A model generated the notes under the pieces. That model worked only from the letters and a program-made list of their open reading frames with translations, was not told the origin of the DNA and ran no database searches. From Rotaria sordida (lineage: Eukaryota; Rotifera; Eurotatoria; Philodinida; Philodinidae): a DNA stretch of 64,000 nucleotides. Every line of letters begins with the position of its first letter. Position 1 is the stretch's first letter. A program made the position numbers and the translations under genes. The stretch lies in the NCBI GenBank assembly GCA_905250125.1, contig CAJNOL010000546.1, positions 1 to 64,000 of the forward strand, in the 5' to 3' direction. Positions 1 through 13,300 of the stretch are shown here, piece after piece.

Positions 1-1371
1 ATAAGCATAAAGGAAGAAGAAAATGAAGCTTTGTTTGAGTGCACTTTTTTTAAGAATGAAACAGCACATGTTATTCAAAGTTCATTTATGAGTACATTTA
101 TAATTTTCAAGAATGAAATGTCGATTTATTTCTCGTCTAAGGAACGTATAAACGATATATTAAATTAAATTCTACATGAAAGTGAACCGAAGTAATACAT
201 AGTACATGCACTGTTTCATCCTTAGTTGTATTCATACTCATGCATTAATAAAAAGAATACCCACAATAATAAAAGCATTAAAAGCTCATTCTTTTTTGTT
301 TTTTTGTTAGTAATTGAACATAACATACCCTGCAATTTTATTTCATCTCCATCATCAAGAGTTGATGTAGTTGTAACACCGGATAGTTTTTGCGTTCTAT
401 TTATAGAACGATTTAAAGATGATTGAATGGATGTGGCAGTTGATGGACGTGAAATATTTGTACTATTTGTCTAATATGTATTTAAAAAAACAAAATGAAC
501 ATCCATATATAAATTCATTTTAATAAATAATTATTACTGCTATCACTTTTTCATTGGAAGTTATACGAATAGTACGTAATGGTTCCGTTGTTGGAAAAGC
601 TATTGTACGACTATTACCATTAAATGTTGATAGTTCACCATCATCAGGATGAAATGAACTATTGTCAAATCCTATGAGTCGAGAATAATGCATTATCAAA
701 CTAAGTATTAATATATAAGAAAGATTAGAAATTTGAATCTAAATATGTTGTAATGTGCTTTTTTTTCTATCGAATAAGAATATTATAGATATCAAAAATT
801 ATTGTTTGTCATGAAAGAAAAGAAAAAAAAAATGACTAGATAATGAGTTGTAAAAAAAAAAAGGGAAAAATATGAGATCGAGATCTAACTCATTTTATTC
901 TACTAGAGTTAATCTGAAATGATAGAAAAGCGGCACGTTAATGTATTCTAAAATAAGAAGTAGAAGAAAAAACAAGATTTTTCTGCTTATGACTCTATAA
1001 AGTACGTTAAAGTTCATGTTGAATTGTAAATGACAATAATGGTTCAACGAGTTATTTTACCTTTTATTTCGTCTTGGCCTGATGTATCCGTTCGATGAGG
1101 TGTACGGCGAGTACGTAAATCTCCCGCACGTTTTATTGCTTCTTGCTAGAAGTAAGTTAAAAGCATAAGAAATTAATTAGATTCGACTATTATTACCTTT
1201 TGATTTATTTTTTTTCTATCAAATTTTTGATAAGATGTCAAAGAATTTTGATCATCATCATCCGAAATCCTATAGTATGAAAAAAAAATGTTGTTGTTTT
1301 TGGTTTTTTTTTTGTATTTGATATTTATAATAATAACAAACTTACTGTCCTGGCATTCTTTCATTGTTCAT
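1..1371 (-). CDS. Unrecognised protein, N-terminal part (gene continues beyond the left edge)
   Basis: Five exons join in frame on the minus strand: 1346-1371, 1197-1269, 1061-1145, 538-671 and 329-470, each flanked by GT..AG signals with compatible phases. A sixth may start at position 43 and leave the window. The predicted protein starts MNNERMPGQISDDDDQNSLT and continues with stretches such as RAGDLRTRRTPHRT and STFNGNSRTIAFPTTEPLRT, then a Ser/Thr-rich part ending near TLDDGDEIKLQ. About 153 residues are visible. The composition is polar and looks disordered; I see no transmembrane segment or domain and do not recognise the family. The ATG at 1371 is the first in frame. The gene is divergent from the palmitoyltransferase gene. 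The exon chain is convincing; function is unknown. Confidence 0.6.
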
Positions 1372-2689
1372 TATTGTATTATAGTTTCTTTTTGATGTTA
1401 TAACATCGATTTATATACACATAGATCTGTAAATAAAGTCAAAAAAAAAGGGTTATATAATATAGAAAAAAAAAAAGAAAACAGCAAGTCGTCGAAAATA
1501 ATATCAATTGTCATACATCATCTTGTTGTTAGGTATATAACAAAAGAAGATAGTAGTCATATAAAAAAAAAAAGAAAAGCGAAAAAGAAGAGTATTGTAT
1601 TCTTTCTAACTCTTATCAGTCTATTTTGTTCGTTGTGCTGTTGATGCCAACGACATGATAAAATGTAATAATCGTAACGTATTTACGTAAACAAAAGAAA
1701 AAAAAGAACTCTTAAGATAGAAGTGATCCTAACTGTAGAACTAAAAAGACTTGTTGACATTGACTTATGAAAAAAAATTACTCATATTGTTCAAACAAAT
1801 TTAAACAAGTATATGCATAAATAAATTTTTACTTCCTATATACATTTACATAGATTTATATCTATTCAGTTTTTAATGAAAAAGCTAACAATATAGGTAA
1901 AAAAAAATAAAAAGATACCGATTTGATTGATGTCCAATAGTTGGATAAAACTAGTACTATTAAAAGAAATTTATTTTAAAAACAATGTGTGAATAATTCT
2001 AATTACTGAACTAAAGTTCTTACCATTAATTTTTTTTCTCTCTTCGTTCTATCTAATGTTGTTGTTTTTTTTCTTTTTTTTTTCTTGTATTTCTATAAGT
2101 GTTCTTGTCATCGTCAGACAATATACAGAGATAGAATGGAAAAATGATGTTCTGTCTTTTCTTCAGCTTTTTTTCTTTTCTTCCACTCTTGTTTTCTCTT
2201 GTTTTTTATCAACCATCTGGAGAAGAATATTTATTGTAACAGAGGAGAATTATAATCAAAAAAGAAAAAAAAAGAAAAAAGGAAAAGAAGAGAAAAAAAG
2301 GAAGATGAAGGAAAGGAAAAGAAGGAATTCTGTCCATGGAAAAAGGCAGATTACAAAGTAAAAAAGGAAGAAAATAAAAAAATAAAAGATATCTTTCATG
2401 ATAAAATGACAACCACTTTTACATTTCATCTTTTATAAAGATTAAAAAGAAATATACAAAAAATATATTTCACTATAGTCAAGATGTCATCTTGTTTGAA
2501 GATAGTCAAGGATGAGTCATTACATAAGCAACCATGGTTTTGTTCGTTACTAAGCGACTAACCTTCAATCTGATTTCAATTCAAAATTCAAAAATAAAAA
2601 TATAAATTAACGATGTCACCACTAACGTTGTTATGTAAAGAAAGAAAGTTTTTAACAACAGAGCAATAACTATATTTCAAACATTATAA
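1372..2689. other. Intergenic, divergent 5' regions
   Basis: AT-rich spacer between two divergently transcribed genes. It holds long A and T runs and a purine-rich block around 2250-2370 that yields lysine/glutamate-rich open frames on one strand and phenylalanine-rich ones on the other. Those frames are composition artefacts. Both promoters should lie here, but I see no distinct element. Confidence 0.6.
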
Positions 2690-5600
2690 ATGTCCTTCGC
2701 AAGACTTTTACCAGCAAATAATAATGATGATGATGATGATGATGATGAAACTAATTCATTATCAGAAACAGGTGTTATTGTAAAAGATATTGTTCCACGT
2801 TCAATGGTTAATGATGATGATTGTACATGTACATGTGCATGTTGTCCAACTATATCAGATTGGTGTATAAAAGATGCATTTGGTCTATCATGTGGTATAA
2901 TGACATGGATTTTCTTTTTGTATGGAGAATTTGTTTTTGTTTTTGTTATTTTAACACCGAAAACTTATTCATTATTATTTTATTGGATTAATTTCTTCAT
3001 ATTTCATTTACTTGAATTTCTTGCTATTTCATCACATTTTCGAACTATGTTTTCAAATCCAGTATGTATTAATTTATGCAATAATATTATTCAATCTAAT
3101 CTTTTTTTTCTAATATCTAGGGTGCTGTACCATTGAAAAATGCTACACGAGAAAATTTACTTAGATATGGAAATGGTACAATTGTCTATCGATGTGCTAT
3201 GTGTCAAAGTATAAAACCACCAAGGGCACATCATTGTAGGTACTAAGAATTTTTTGAATTATTTGATGATAGAAGGAATAAATTATTCTAAAAATTCGAA
3301 TGAAATTTCTACAGTTAATTACATCTTTGAATACTATTTAATTCAAAATTCTGGTATGAACTAATTGAGAAATTAGATTTATTTATTTGTGTTCTATTTA
3401 ATGCGTTTTCAAATGATGATACTTTTTTAGATTTACTATGATAGAAAAGTAATCATTTCAAAGTATGGAAAGAAATTGAATGAGTTTTAATTGTTATTGT
3501 CTTGCTAATTTCATTGATGATCTAGTGAATTATATCTTACGATTTATAAATTCAATTCTATAATCATGTTAAATAAATTGATTGCTCATTTTTACTTCAT
3601 TAATCATTGTCGAAGAATTTTCTTTTATCAAAATAGATTTTTGTAAATATATAATCAATTTTAAATGTATGTTGTAGTATTAATATATCATTCCTTTGTC
3701 AGATGTCAGATTACTCTCAATTTTGAATCCACCTGACAAATCCGATATTCAGATCTATATATCAGAGATTTGACTACAACTACTTTTTGTAGACCAGTAA
3801 TATTAAGTTGAGTATTGGATAGAAGTACAAAATTATCTTAATAAGTCATGCAAAGGAAATTTTGCATAACGAAACATTTGATTTAATGTAGCATGTATTT
3901 GCCAAGCATAGATAAAAAGAAAAGAACCACATTAACATTTTGAAAACACAAATTCTGTTTTTAAATTAAGGACATTTCAAAGAAACTTGATGAAGTAATT
4001 GTAGATGACATATTCAGTCTTGTCATATTCCGATAATATAAATATGAATGAGAAAAAAGTAAAAAATTAGTCAAACGTTCATGTAAAATTATAATAACAA
4101 TAATAGCTGATTAGAAACTACGAACATTAAATTCACGGAAACGAATCGATATCTGAAAAATGAACATTGTATTTACAATCTATTAGTAGACATGATTGTG
4201 TTCAGTGAAAATAATAAAGAAAAATAACATTATTTCTCATCTTTCAGAGATAAAGATATTCCACTGTGCAGTTTAATACTCAAATGTCATGTGCAAAAAC
4301 CAACGAAGTTTTTTGTTTCTTGAGGCTTTAGAAAAAAAGAAAACATGACAAACTAGCGAGTCGACTCGATAACCTTTTGAAATTTTGCTATATTCTCTGT
4401 CATGATTTCCACTTTTTATAATTTGAGACTGCTTAACATGATTTATTTGTAATCTATTATAATTATTTATTTGATATAGTGTATGTAAACGATGCATAAA
4501 ACGAATGGATCATCATTGTGTATTTGTTAATAATTGTGTTGGACAAAATAATCAAAAATATTTTATTTTATTTACAGTAAGTATATGTATTTTCATAAAA
4601 ACAAATAATAGAAAAATTTCTACATTGATATCATATAAAATACAAACTATTATGTTCATAATATGATTATGAAATAATAAAAATAATTGCACTCGAAGAT
4701 TTGTCAAGATACTTCATTCATATATACTAACTTATCTTCTAAAAGAATCCATTTGTGTAATGATAAAATTTAAGACTTTGCTTGAAAAAAAATTGAATAG
4801 ATCATTGAATGAAAGTTATATGACATAAAACAAAAAGAATTGAATTACTACAATACTTTGACAGCATACTGAAGACATACTTATCTTATCAAGAAAATAA
4901 ACATGATTATTTCGCTTTAGTAAAAAGATTAGTCCTATTGCATGTATTTTATCTTTTGTCTGAAGTTCTATTTGACTATCTATTGATAAATTATTTATAG
5001 TTGAAATTGTTTGTCCGTACTCGTTTTCATCGTTTATCAGATAACTATGTAAGAAGAAAAAAAAAAAAGGTTTTTTTTTCAGAAGAATTCGTTATTTTTT
5101 TTATAATTAAAGAATTTTGTGTAAGGACTAAATATTTATACGTTGATTTATTCTATCTTTAATTTCTTATTAATTCTAACATTAATTCAAATTTAAAGGT
5201 TTCAATCAAACAAGAACGGAATGAACGTAATCTAAAATAGATCTAATTGAATAATGTTACCGACTAGAAGAAGTCTTTAATTATTTAACAAACAAGATTT
5301 ATAGACGTGAATATTATATGAGAACTTTAAATTCACAAAAACAGTCAAAAAATATAATACGTTTTTCTTTGATTGAAATTGTTGTTTTGATAGTAGTTTA
5401 GCTTATATGATATTTTAATAGTAAATCATTTTTGGAACAAGAAATTATTTAATGTATTTTCCAAATTGAATCTAATATATTAGTGAAAAAATCAGAAAAG
5501 TCTATAACTATATAAAATGATAAATCATAGGAAAAAAAACTATTAACGATTGATGATACTAAATCAAATAAATGCATAGAGACAATGAAATGGAAATTCT

Positions 5601-7193
5601 AATAATAATGTAAAAAAACAATTATAAAAATAAGTTTCTCTTTATGACGTTTAGCTAAGAAATTGAAACCAATTTTTTTTTATTTAGAAAAAAAAGTCTC
5701 TGCTATTTTTCTTACAAGATGAATTTTCTAATTCTTTTTTTTACCTAACGAGAGAAACTATTCAAACTGATACCTGCTTGGGTTTACAAGGGTGCCTTAG
5801 TCAAACTGAAAGGATGCGTCTCCATGGGCTTTTGGAGCCAAGTTATGATGGTTTTACTGAATTTTCGATCTAGCTTTAGGTATATACTAAAAAATTTAAA
5901 AAAAACCAGAATTTCGATGTAAAACTTCATTTATTGATAGAGATCAAACAATGCGAAGAATATCCTAAAAGTTACAGTCGAAAAGAATGTTCTTTCATTT
6001 GAGATATCGAATTTCCGAGAAATATTTGCTTGGTACAGACATGATACAAAAATTGACTTTATTTAAAAATCAATAGTGTGATAAAACAACATTTGTTTTA
6101 GCTAAAACTTTCAGATCGAAATTTCGTTATTTGATTATGGATTAAAAATTCAGTAAAACGATCATAACTCGACTCCAAAGATCTGAGAAAACGAATCCTT
6201 TCAGTCTCACTAAGGCGTCCTTGTAAGGACCATATGAGCTCAAACGGTGAGTATCAGCTCACGCGGTTTTCTCTTAAGTCAAATATTTTGTTATTGATGA
6301 AAACAGATGGTTCATACTATCACCGGTAGTAAGAATTTAAATTAATCGAGAAGAGAACAGTTTCAGAATATATTTTACTCATAAAAATTTATCTCATAAC
6401 TGGAATTGATTTGGGCTCTGTGACTAGTATAAGCAGCTCAGATGCATTAACATAATCACTGAACATCGAAAATAACTCAATTCTATCAATTTTAACAGAC
6501 TTCAAAAATATTCATCCGTTTTAATACAATAAACCATGATATAATACTATCAAGAAAAAAAAATGGTCGTAGTTTCTCGGTAGTTATCACATGAGTTTAT
6601 TCATCAATCAATTTATGATGAATTTTGAAAATACGAGAAAAAAAATCATCTTTGATATATTTTTAGTTTTATACTTTTATTTTAACAATCTATGGATTGT
6701 TTCTTCTCGGTATACATATAACTACTTGTATCCCATCGAATTGGACTGGTTAGTAATTTATTAATAACATATTCATATATTAATTTTCTTTTTTTCTCAA
6801 AACAAATTCACCAGCATGTCCTGCTTGGCCACCACCAGTTACACTTCTTTTTATGATATCTTTTGGTTTAGAAGGACTATCCTTCTTAGCATTTACTGGT
6901 GTCATGACTTGTACACAATTATGTTCTATATATACTGATACAAATGTATGTGTTTTTTAAGAACAAAAAAAATTATCCAAGAATGAAAAACTTTAATTTA
7001 TTATTTTCTTTTTTCTTTTTAGCAAATTGAATTATTTAAAGGAGTAACAAATTTAAACCGAGAACGTAATTCTTTTATATATTCATTAAAAATAGTTTTT
7101 GGTTCACGAATTGGTTTAACATGGTTAAATCCATTTTCTAAACCAATTTATTTAATTACTCAAAATGATGAACGTATAATATTTGATATTTAA
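2690..7193 (+). CDS. DHHC-type protein S-palmitoyltransferase, ZDHHC3/7-like
   Basis: Six exons (2690-3061, 3121-3239, 4480-4576, 6667-6748, 6815-6945, 7023-7193) sum to 972 nt, a 323-residue protein. An acidic N-terminus (run of Asp) is followed by two membrane segments at about 65-90 and 93-113. The motif [11 protein letters not shown] comes next, then the cysteine-rich domain ([17 protein letters not shown], then [14 protein letters not shown]) with the catalytic DHHC at about 174-177. Two more membrane segments follow, then TNQIELFK (TTxE-like) and a C-terminal NPF. Family knowledge: integral Golgi/ER membrane enzymes that transfer palmitate from acyl-CoA to cysteines of target proteins. 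The order and spacing match ZDHHC3/7. Oddity: the usual Pro-Trp after DHHC is Val-Phe here. Intron 3 (2.1 kb) carries two dispersed repeats. The stop lies 142 bp from the stop of the convergent tryptophan hydroxylase gene. Confidence 0.92.
5750..6277. mobile_element. Foldback/MITE element, family A copy 1 (intron of the palmitoyltransferase gene)
   Basis: Imperfect terminal inverted repeats of about 110 bp. The left arm contains TTTTGGAGCCAAGTTATGAT and the reverse complement of the right arm reads TTTGGAGTCGAGTTATGATC. Ends read roughly GAGAAAC...TTTTCTC. A homologous copy with the same arms and similar interior lies at 34590-35212. There is no coding capacity, so it is non-autonomous. Confidence 0.75.
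6300..6605. repeat. Dispersed repeat, family B copy 1
   Basis: About 300 bp that align in the same orientation with 56480-56815. Shared blocks include TTTCAGAATATATTT, AAAAATTTATCTC, TTTTAACAGACTTCAAAAAT and the end GTAGTTATCACATG. It sits directly next to family A copy 1, so the two form a composite in this intron. No coding capacity. Confidence 0.65.
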
Positions 7194-7335
7194 ATGATAA
7201 TTTATTCATTTTTTTATTTTTTATTTTTTTGGTTTCTCTTTTTTATTATTCTTATTTTCATGACAATTAATAATAAACAAGTGAATACTAACACATAAAT
7301 ACAAGACAAAATAATTTGAAAGTTATTTAATAATA

Positions 7336-10300
7336 TTATATTTTATTATTCATGTCGTTTGTAAGATTATTTTGAAGTTTTTTTAATGCATCAAATATAA
7401 TACACATGTCACCTTTAAGATCCGATATTATTTGTGCAACATGTTGAGTATTTGAAACAACTTCAATACTTTGATTATATGGATTATAACGAACAGCAAA
7501 TGGACGTTTTATTGATAACGCAAATTCTCTAAAAATACAAAAATAAAAATAAAAACAATTATACAAGATTATTATTGTTGCTGTCTTTTTTCTTACCTCA
7601 TTCTTTCCTTTGCTTCAACAAAACTAGCTGAAACAAAATATTGATCTTGATATGTTGTAATTAAACATGTTTGTTTACAAACAACATCTGGATCAAATGG
7701 AAGTTTTTTAGCTTGATCACTTAATGCATGTTCTAATTCAGCACATGATGAAAGTAAACCAGCACCATATGCACGAAGACCATCATTTTGACGACATAAA
7801 CCAAATTCAATTGTAAAAAAATAACACTACAATTTTTAAAAAAAATTTATATTAATATTTGTTGTGTGAGATTCGAAAGATTTGAACTTTACTGAATTAA
7901 AAGATTATTCAAGAAAAATTTTTTTATATGCAATTTTTATTTTTTAGTTCGAAAAGTAGATGTATACCATGAAGAAAACAAAAGAAGGTCTGTGTCTGAC
8001 AGAAGAAATAAATGAAGAAAAGAAAACTTAGAAAGCTCAAAGGTTCTCGATTATGAGAGTCTTTCAAAAAAATGTCCGACTTTCTGCTAAAATTCTTAAT
8101 TTTTTTTTCTAATTTTTATCGCTTCGTGATAACTTTGGACAGAAACTAGATTTTGAAACATCACTTGCCTTTCTCTAGCCGAACGTGAAAAAAAAATAAG
8201 CAGACAATATCGTTGCGCGATGAATAGGATTGAGTGGAGGACGGTCTGGTAGCAGATGGTCTGTTGTGAAAGGAATCGGGCCACGGTAAGTTTCTTTTTT
8301 CGTCCCTCCCACTCATCACTTCTAGTACTCCGAGGATGAAAGCATTTTCTGCCGACTTTTTGGCCTCTTTCACCCCATCGACAATCCTGGAGGGTTCTAT
8401 TTTGAATTTTACACCTGACTAATAATTTGTCTAGAGATGTTAGTCGATCAACTGACCTGTCACCATTGACTTACATTAATAAATGTATTTACAAATATAT
8501 TCGGTCTGAAATCTCAAATATTTTGTTTTACATAAAACCACCATTTTGTAAAATAAATGAAAACATAGAAATTAGCTCAATCATCTAATGTATCAATTTT
8601 CCTCACAAAATGTTCAATTCGGTAAACTCTCACGTTTCAAACAGACAAAAACAACCGTTTTCAAGTCATAATTCATAACTAAAATTTTGAAATAATCAAA
8701 ATTATTAACTTACTGTTGCTAAACGATTAATATCTTCTTCCGATGCACCAATAGCAGCAAGACCAATTTCATGAGAAAATTGAGCGAAATTTGGATCTGC
8801 TAACAATGGTATATGACCAAATAATTCATGACAACAATCTCTAAAATAAACAAGAAAAATTAATTAATATTCAGATAATTTTTTTTTCTTTTGTGAATTT
8901 AACGACAAAAAAAAACAACAATCTTACGGTTCAGGTGTGTATGAAGGATTCGATGAATGTCTTATATATTGTGTACAATGAAAAACTCGAAAGGCTAAAC
9001 CATATAAAAAATCTCTTGGTGATAAATAACCAGCAACAGGCCGTAATGTAAAACCAGTTCGTTCACGAAGAAAACGTGATATATCTTCTAATTGTGGAAT
9101 ATTATCTTCTCTAAAAATCAATTCAAAAACAAAAATACTAAAACGAAAAAGTTGGAAAAGTTCATTTTACCTAAAACCACATTTTTCTCTTAATAATGGC
9201 CAATTAGCCAAATATTCATTACATGCATGTGTCGGATATAATTTATTTAAATTTCGAAATACTGCACCCCATGTTTCAATTTCTTCTTTTGTATATTCTA
9301 CACGTGGTATTGAATCTCCACTAAATAATATAATAAAATTTAAAAAAAAACTAAACTAAACTAAACAATAGATATATTTACTGTTTATATGCAATAGCTA
9401 GATCATGAAAATACATTCGACGTGCACGATAAACTTGATCAGTAAAACCCTAGAAAAATCAAATATGAATTCATAAAACAAAAAAAAAGAAGAAAGAAAA
9501 AAATTTTTTACATACTGGATGATCAGCATCAAGATCAACACCATATAAAAGAACTTTAATTGAACATTGATCCAAATCAGTAATACGACGTGGAAACCAA
9601 GGTGTTTCTTCTACTAAAACTTAAAAAAGAAAAGAATTAAAATTTTTTTATTTTAAAAATCAACGTGATTAATTTCTATTTCGCGAAAAAAAAAACCATT
9701 AACCCATATTCTTTATTAATTATCCACACCTTTTCCTTTCTTATGTTTTTTATGTTGTGGTTTTGATTTTGTTAAATTATTTCTCGAAAACTCTTCATCA
9801 TCAAGACTATTCGTTCGAATAAATATATTATTTCGATCATTTGTATCATTTATTGGATTAAATAAAGATTGAGAACGATTATATTGAAGTGGATTAAGTT
9901 TTGATTTTGGAATATCAACACCAACAGGATATATCCATAAATCATCATCTCTTATAACAACAATTGAACCAGTTTTAGAATTTATTATTTGTTCATCATC
10001 ACTACTTAAATTATCATCAATTGATAACATTGATGATGTTATTTCATTTTTTTGTGGTGATGTTGGCATTAAAAAACTTGACACTGGATTACGAATAAAA
10101 CCTGGTATTGTTTGATTAATTGTTGTTATAGGATTTCTATCGAGATCTAATGATGACCAAGATGATGCTGGAGAATCTATTATTGGTATAATACGTTGAT
10201 TTGATGTATGTTGACAATAGGTACGTAAACAACATTGATCAGTTGATATTGACGATTCAATTGTTGTTGCTGTTGGCGATGAAAGATTCTTAACATTATT

Positions 10301-13300
10301 AATTAATTGATGTAATGATAATATATATTCATTCAAATCTGCTATTTGGTCTTGTACATCAGCTATTGTTATTGTTGATGGTGTATCAAATTTTTCAAGT
10401 TCTTGAATATTACGTATCATATGAATCCAATCATTCGTAACAAATATTGGTAAATATGAAAATAATTCTTTTGAATAAATTATTTGTATTATTGATAATA
10501 AACATGATGTATTTGTTAAATTATTTATACATTCTTCAATAGTTTCAAATATATGTTGATCAGTATTTGAAGTTATAATTGATAAAGAATAACGAAGAGA
10601 ATTTTGTAAATTATAATATGCTTGTTCTAATTGTTGATATGTAAAAAAACGTTTTAAATTTAATTCGATTTCATTTATTGAACCATGATGAATAACATTT
10701 GATAAATAACATAATACATTATCATAACAAAGAACTGATAATGATGAATCATGACTTAATGAAATATGTAAGTGATGATCCAAAGCATTTTTTAAATTTA
10801 ACGATGATAATTCCAATGAATTTAATAAATAAGATTTTTGAAACATACTTCGTATATGCTTGTTAACTGGCGATAAAATTATTTTATACGAATGAAAAGT
10901 TACTTTTTTAAACGTAGTTTATATATACTCTTTATTAGAGCAAAAATAGAAGCAGAAGATGTATGACCTTGTCTGTACTTTGAAACAGCCACAAATTTGA
11001 ATATCAGTTATCGATCACACTTTTTCTAGTGAATACTAATTCATAATAGGAATAAAAATAATACATAGAGCATACAACTAATCATCAGTCTTCCATACGT
11101 TAGTGGCGTGATCACTTTTTATAAAAAAAGAAAAGGATCCATTCAGTATCATGTCACAGCTGTTTCGCTTTAAACTATACAAGTACTTTTGAATAATAAG
11201 TCTTTCAGTCTGATTCATAGAATATTTATTAATTCTAATCATAAATTAATCATTTTATTTGCTTATTTTTTAATGTTATAATAATAATTAATCATAATAG
11301 AAATAAACTATTAAATAATGTCAATACTCGTTTTTATTTTCTGATAAAATCTTTAACATTTAAAGTACTTATATCCGATGACAATAACATAGACTATGGA
11401 CTTCAAAGAAAAAAATAGTGGTAGGCCAGATGTACCAAAATACAATAAATTTATTACAACTGACGCCTCTTTTCATTTACACTCTAAGATACTTATTAGT
11501 TTTATTTTTCTTTTTTTTGACATCACTTACTTTGACGTCCTATTGCTTGTCCATTTTGATCAAGAAAAGGCGATAAAGGTGAGAAATTGAAATCATCATT
11601 TCCATTTTTAATTGTGTGATCCTTCATATTATGATTTTCATTGTCATTATTAAAATTTTCTTTTGGTTCCAAAAGAATACTTGGATCGAATTCAACACCT
11701 GAAATTTGCCTTTTTAATTCTTTCATTGATTTTTGAACATTAGCTTGATCAGCTTCCAAATCAACATAAATTTCATATTCAGAATTTGTACGATGACAAC
11801 GACGCGATTCAATATGAACGACATTTATGTTATGTTCCTTTTCAGAAGAAGAAAAAAAAATCGATATTAATGAATTTTACTTATCATCTAAAAACGCTCA
11901 ATGCTAAATCTAAGTTATTCATAGATAAACTTCTAGAATTATAATCAATCATAGCTTATTTTGAGATATATTGTGAATATGAAAAATTCTATATCATTTA
12001 TGTGGGCATATTCGGAAAAAAAGGTGAATATAGGAGCTTGATTTCATATCTACATGAATAGTTCTATTCACAGAGCCCAGAATGATGTATATCTAATAGA
12101 ATCTTAGGCACTTTTAAGCGAGCGTTTCCCAATTTGATCATAATTCCTCAAATTAAAAGGAAATGATAAGCCTTCATTTATTTTCATGATTAGCCATCTG
12201 AAGAATTCATGGTACTTTTTTTTGTTTTTACTTAAAAACACAGTCGTTAGACTTAGGGGTGTAATTTACACATACACACAGCAGTGAGGATGAAGTTTGT
12301 CTAAAGTAAAAAAGTACCGAACTCATTTTCAAATGATTATTATTTGAGCAGAATCCGGCTTAAACTAACTGATGTATCAATAATTATTGTTAAGACATAT
12401 ATATTGAATGTGAAAAACGAACAACAAGTAATACACAATTCATAACTATTTATCATAATGTACTTTTACTTCACTATCAAGGTTTACGAATCAGTAATTC
12501 AATACGACGAAAGTCGTAAAAATAAACAGCTTAGTTTTTTTGCATTATATATATATATATATAGCACTTCTGTGTGTTATAAATGCTGATAACTTTTGTA
12601 TTTCTCTTGTTATTCTTTATTATGCAAGTTATTCTCTTCTACATTGAATATAATTATGAAATATTTTAATTGATAATATTGTGACTGAAGTGAGATATTA
12701 CCGAAACGGAAAGGTAACTATTCGGATCGAATTAGGTGTAAACTCTTTCAAACGTATCTCTACGAATAGTCATCTAGTTCATTATCATAGTCTCAATTTT
12801 TTTCTATATGTAGTGCGACTTTATCTTTTTCCATTATCTTTTATAAAACAAAGCATCTTCTATTTTAACTACTATTAGAAAATTAGTATTTGCCAGATGT
12901 TTTATTGAAATTACTTTTTCAAGTCATAATTATGCAAGACGATAATCACAGTCAATATACGTCGAGCAGAACGATTCTATGCGGCAACCACTTCTTCTAT
13001 ATTAAATATTACTTATTCTTTGATATATCTTTTGTTCGATACAAATTACTGAATATCTAATATAATCCTCGTTTGTCTAGTATATATTTTACCTGAAAAA
13101 CTTTGAGAACTCGTGCTAAACCGCCAATACGATTTTTAATTGCAAAAATAAATGATGTTGTATTTCCTTTTTGAATAAGTGATTTTAATTGTTCTTGAGA
13201 TATTTCATTATTAATAATATTTAATGCTTCTTGATCGTCCATATCTTCATGTAATGTTGATAATCGATGCTGTAGAAATTTATTTTTTTTTTCATTTATG

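Noticed and set aside
2056-2412. Overlapping 101- and 67-codon open frames on opposite strands
   Set aside because: They are a purine-rich low-complexity stretch read as Lys/Glu on one strand and Phe/Leu on the other, with no domain or splice context.
8096-8373. Minus-strand open frames inside a TPH intron
   Set aside because: They lie in the 886-bp intron between two well-defined TPH exons, have no homologous motif, and overlap each other in different frames. The region is only somewhat GC-richer.
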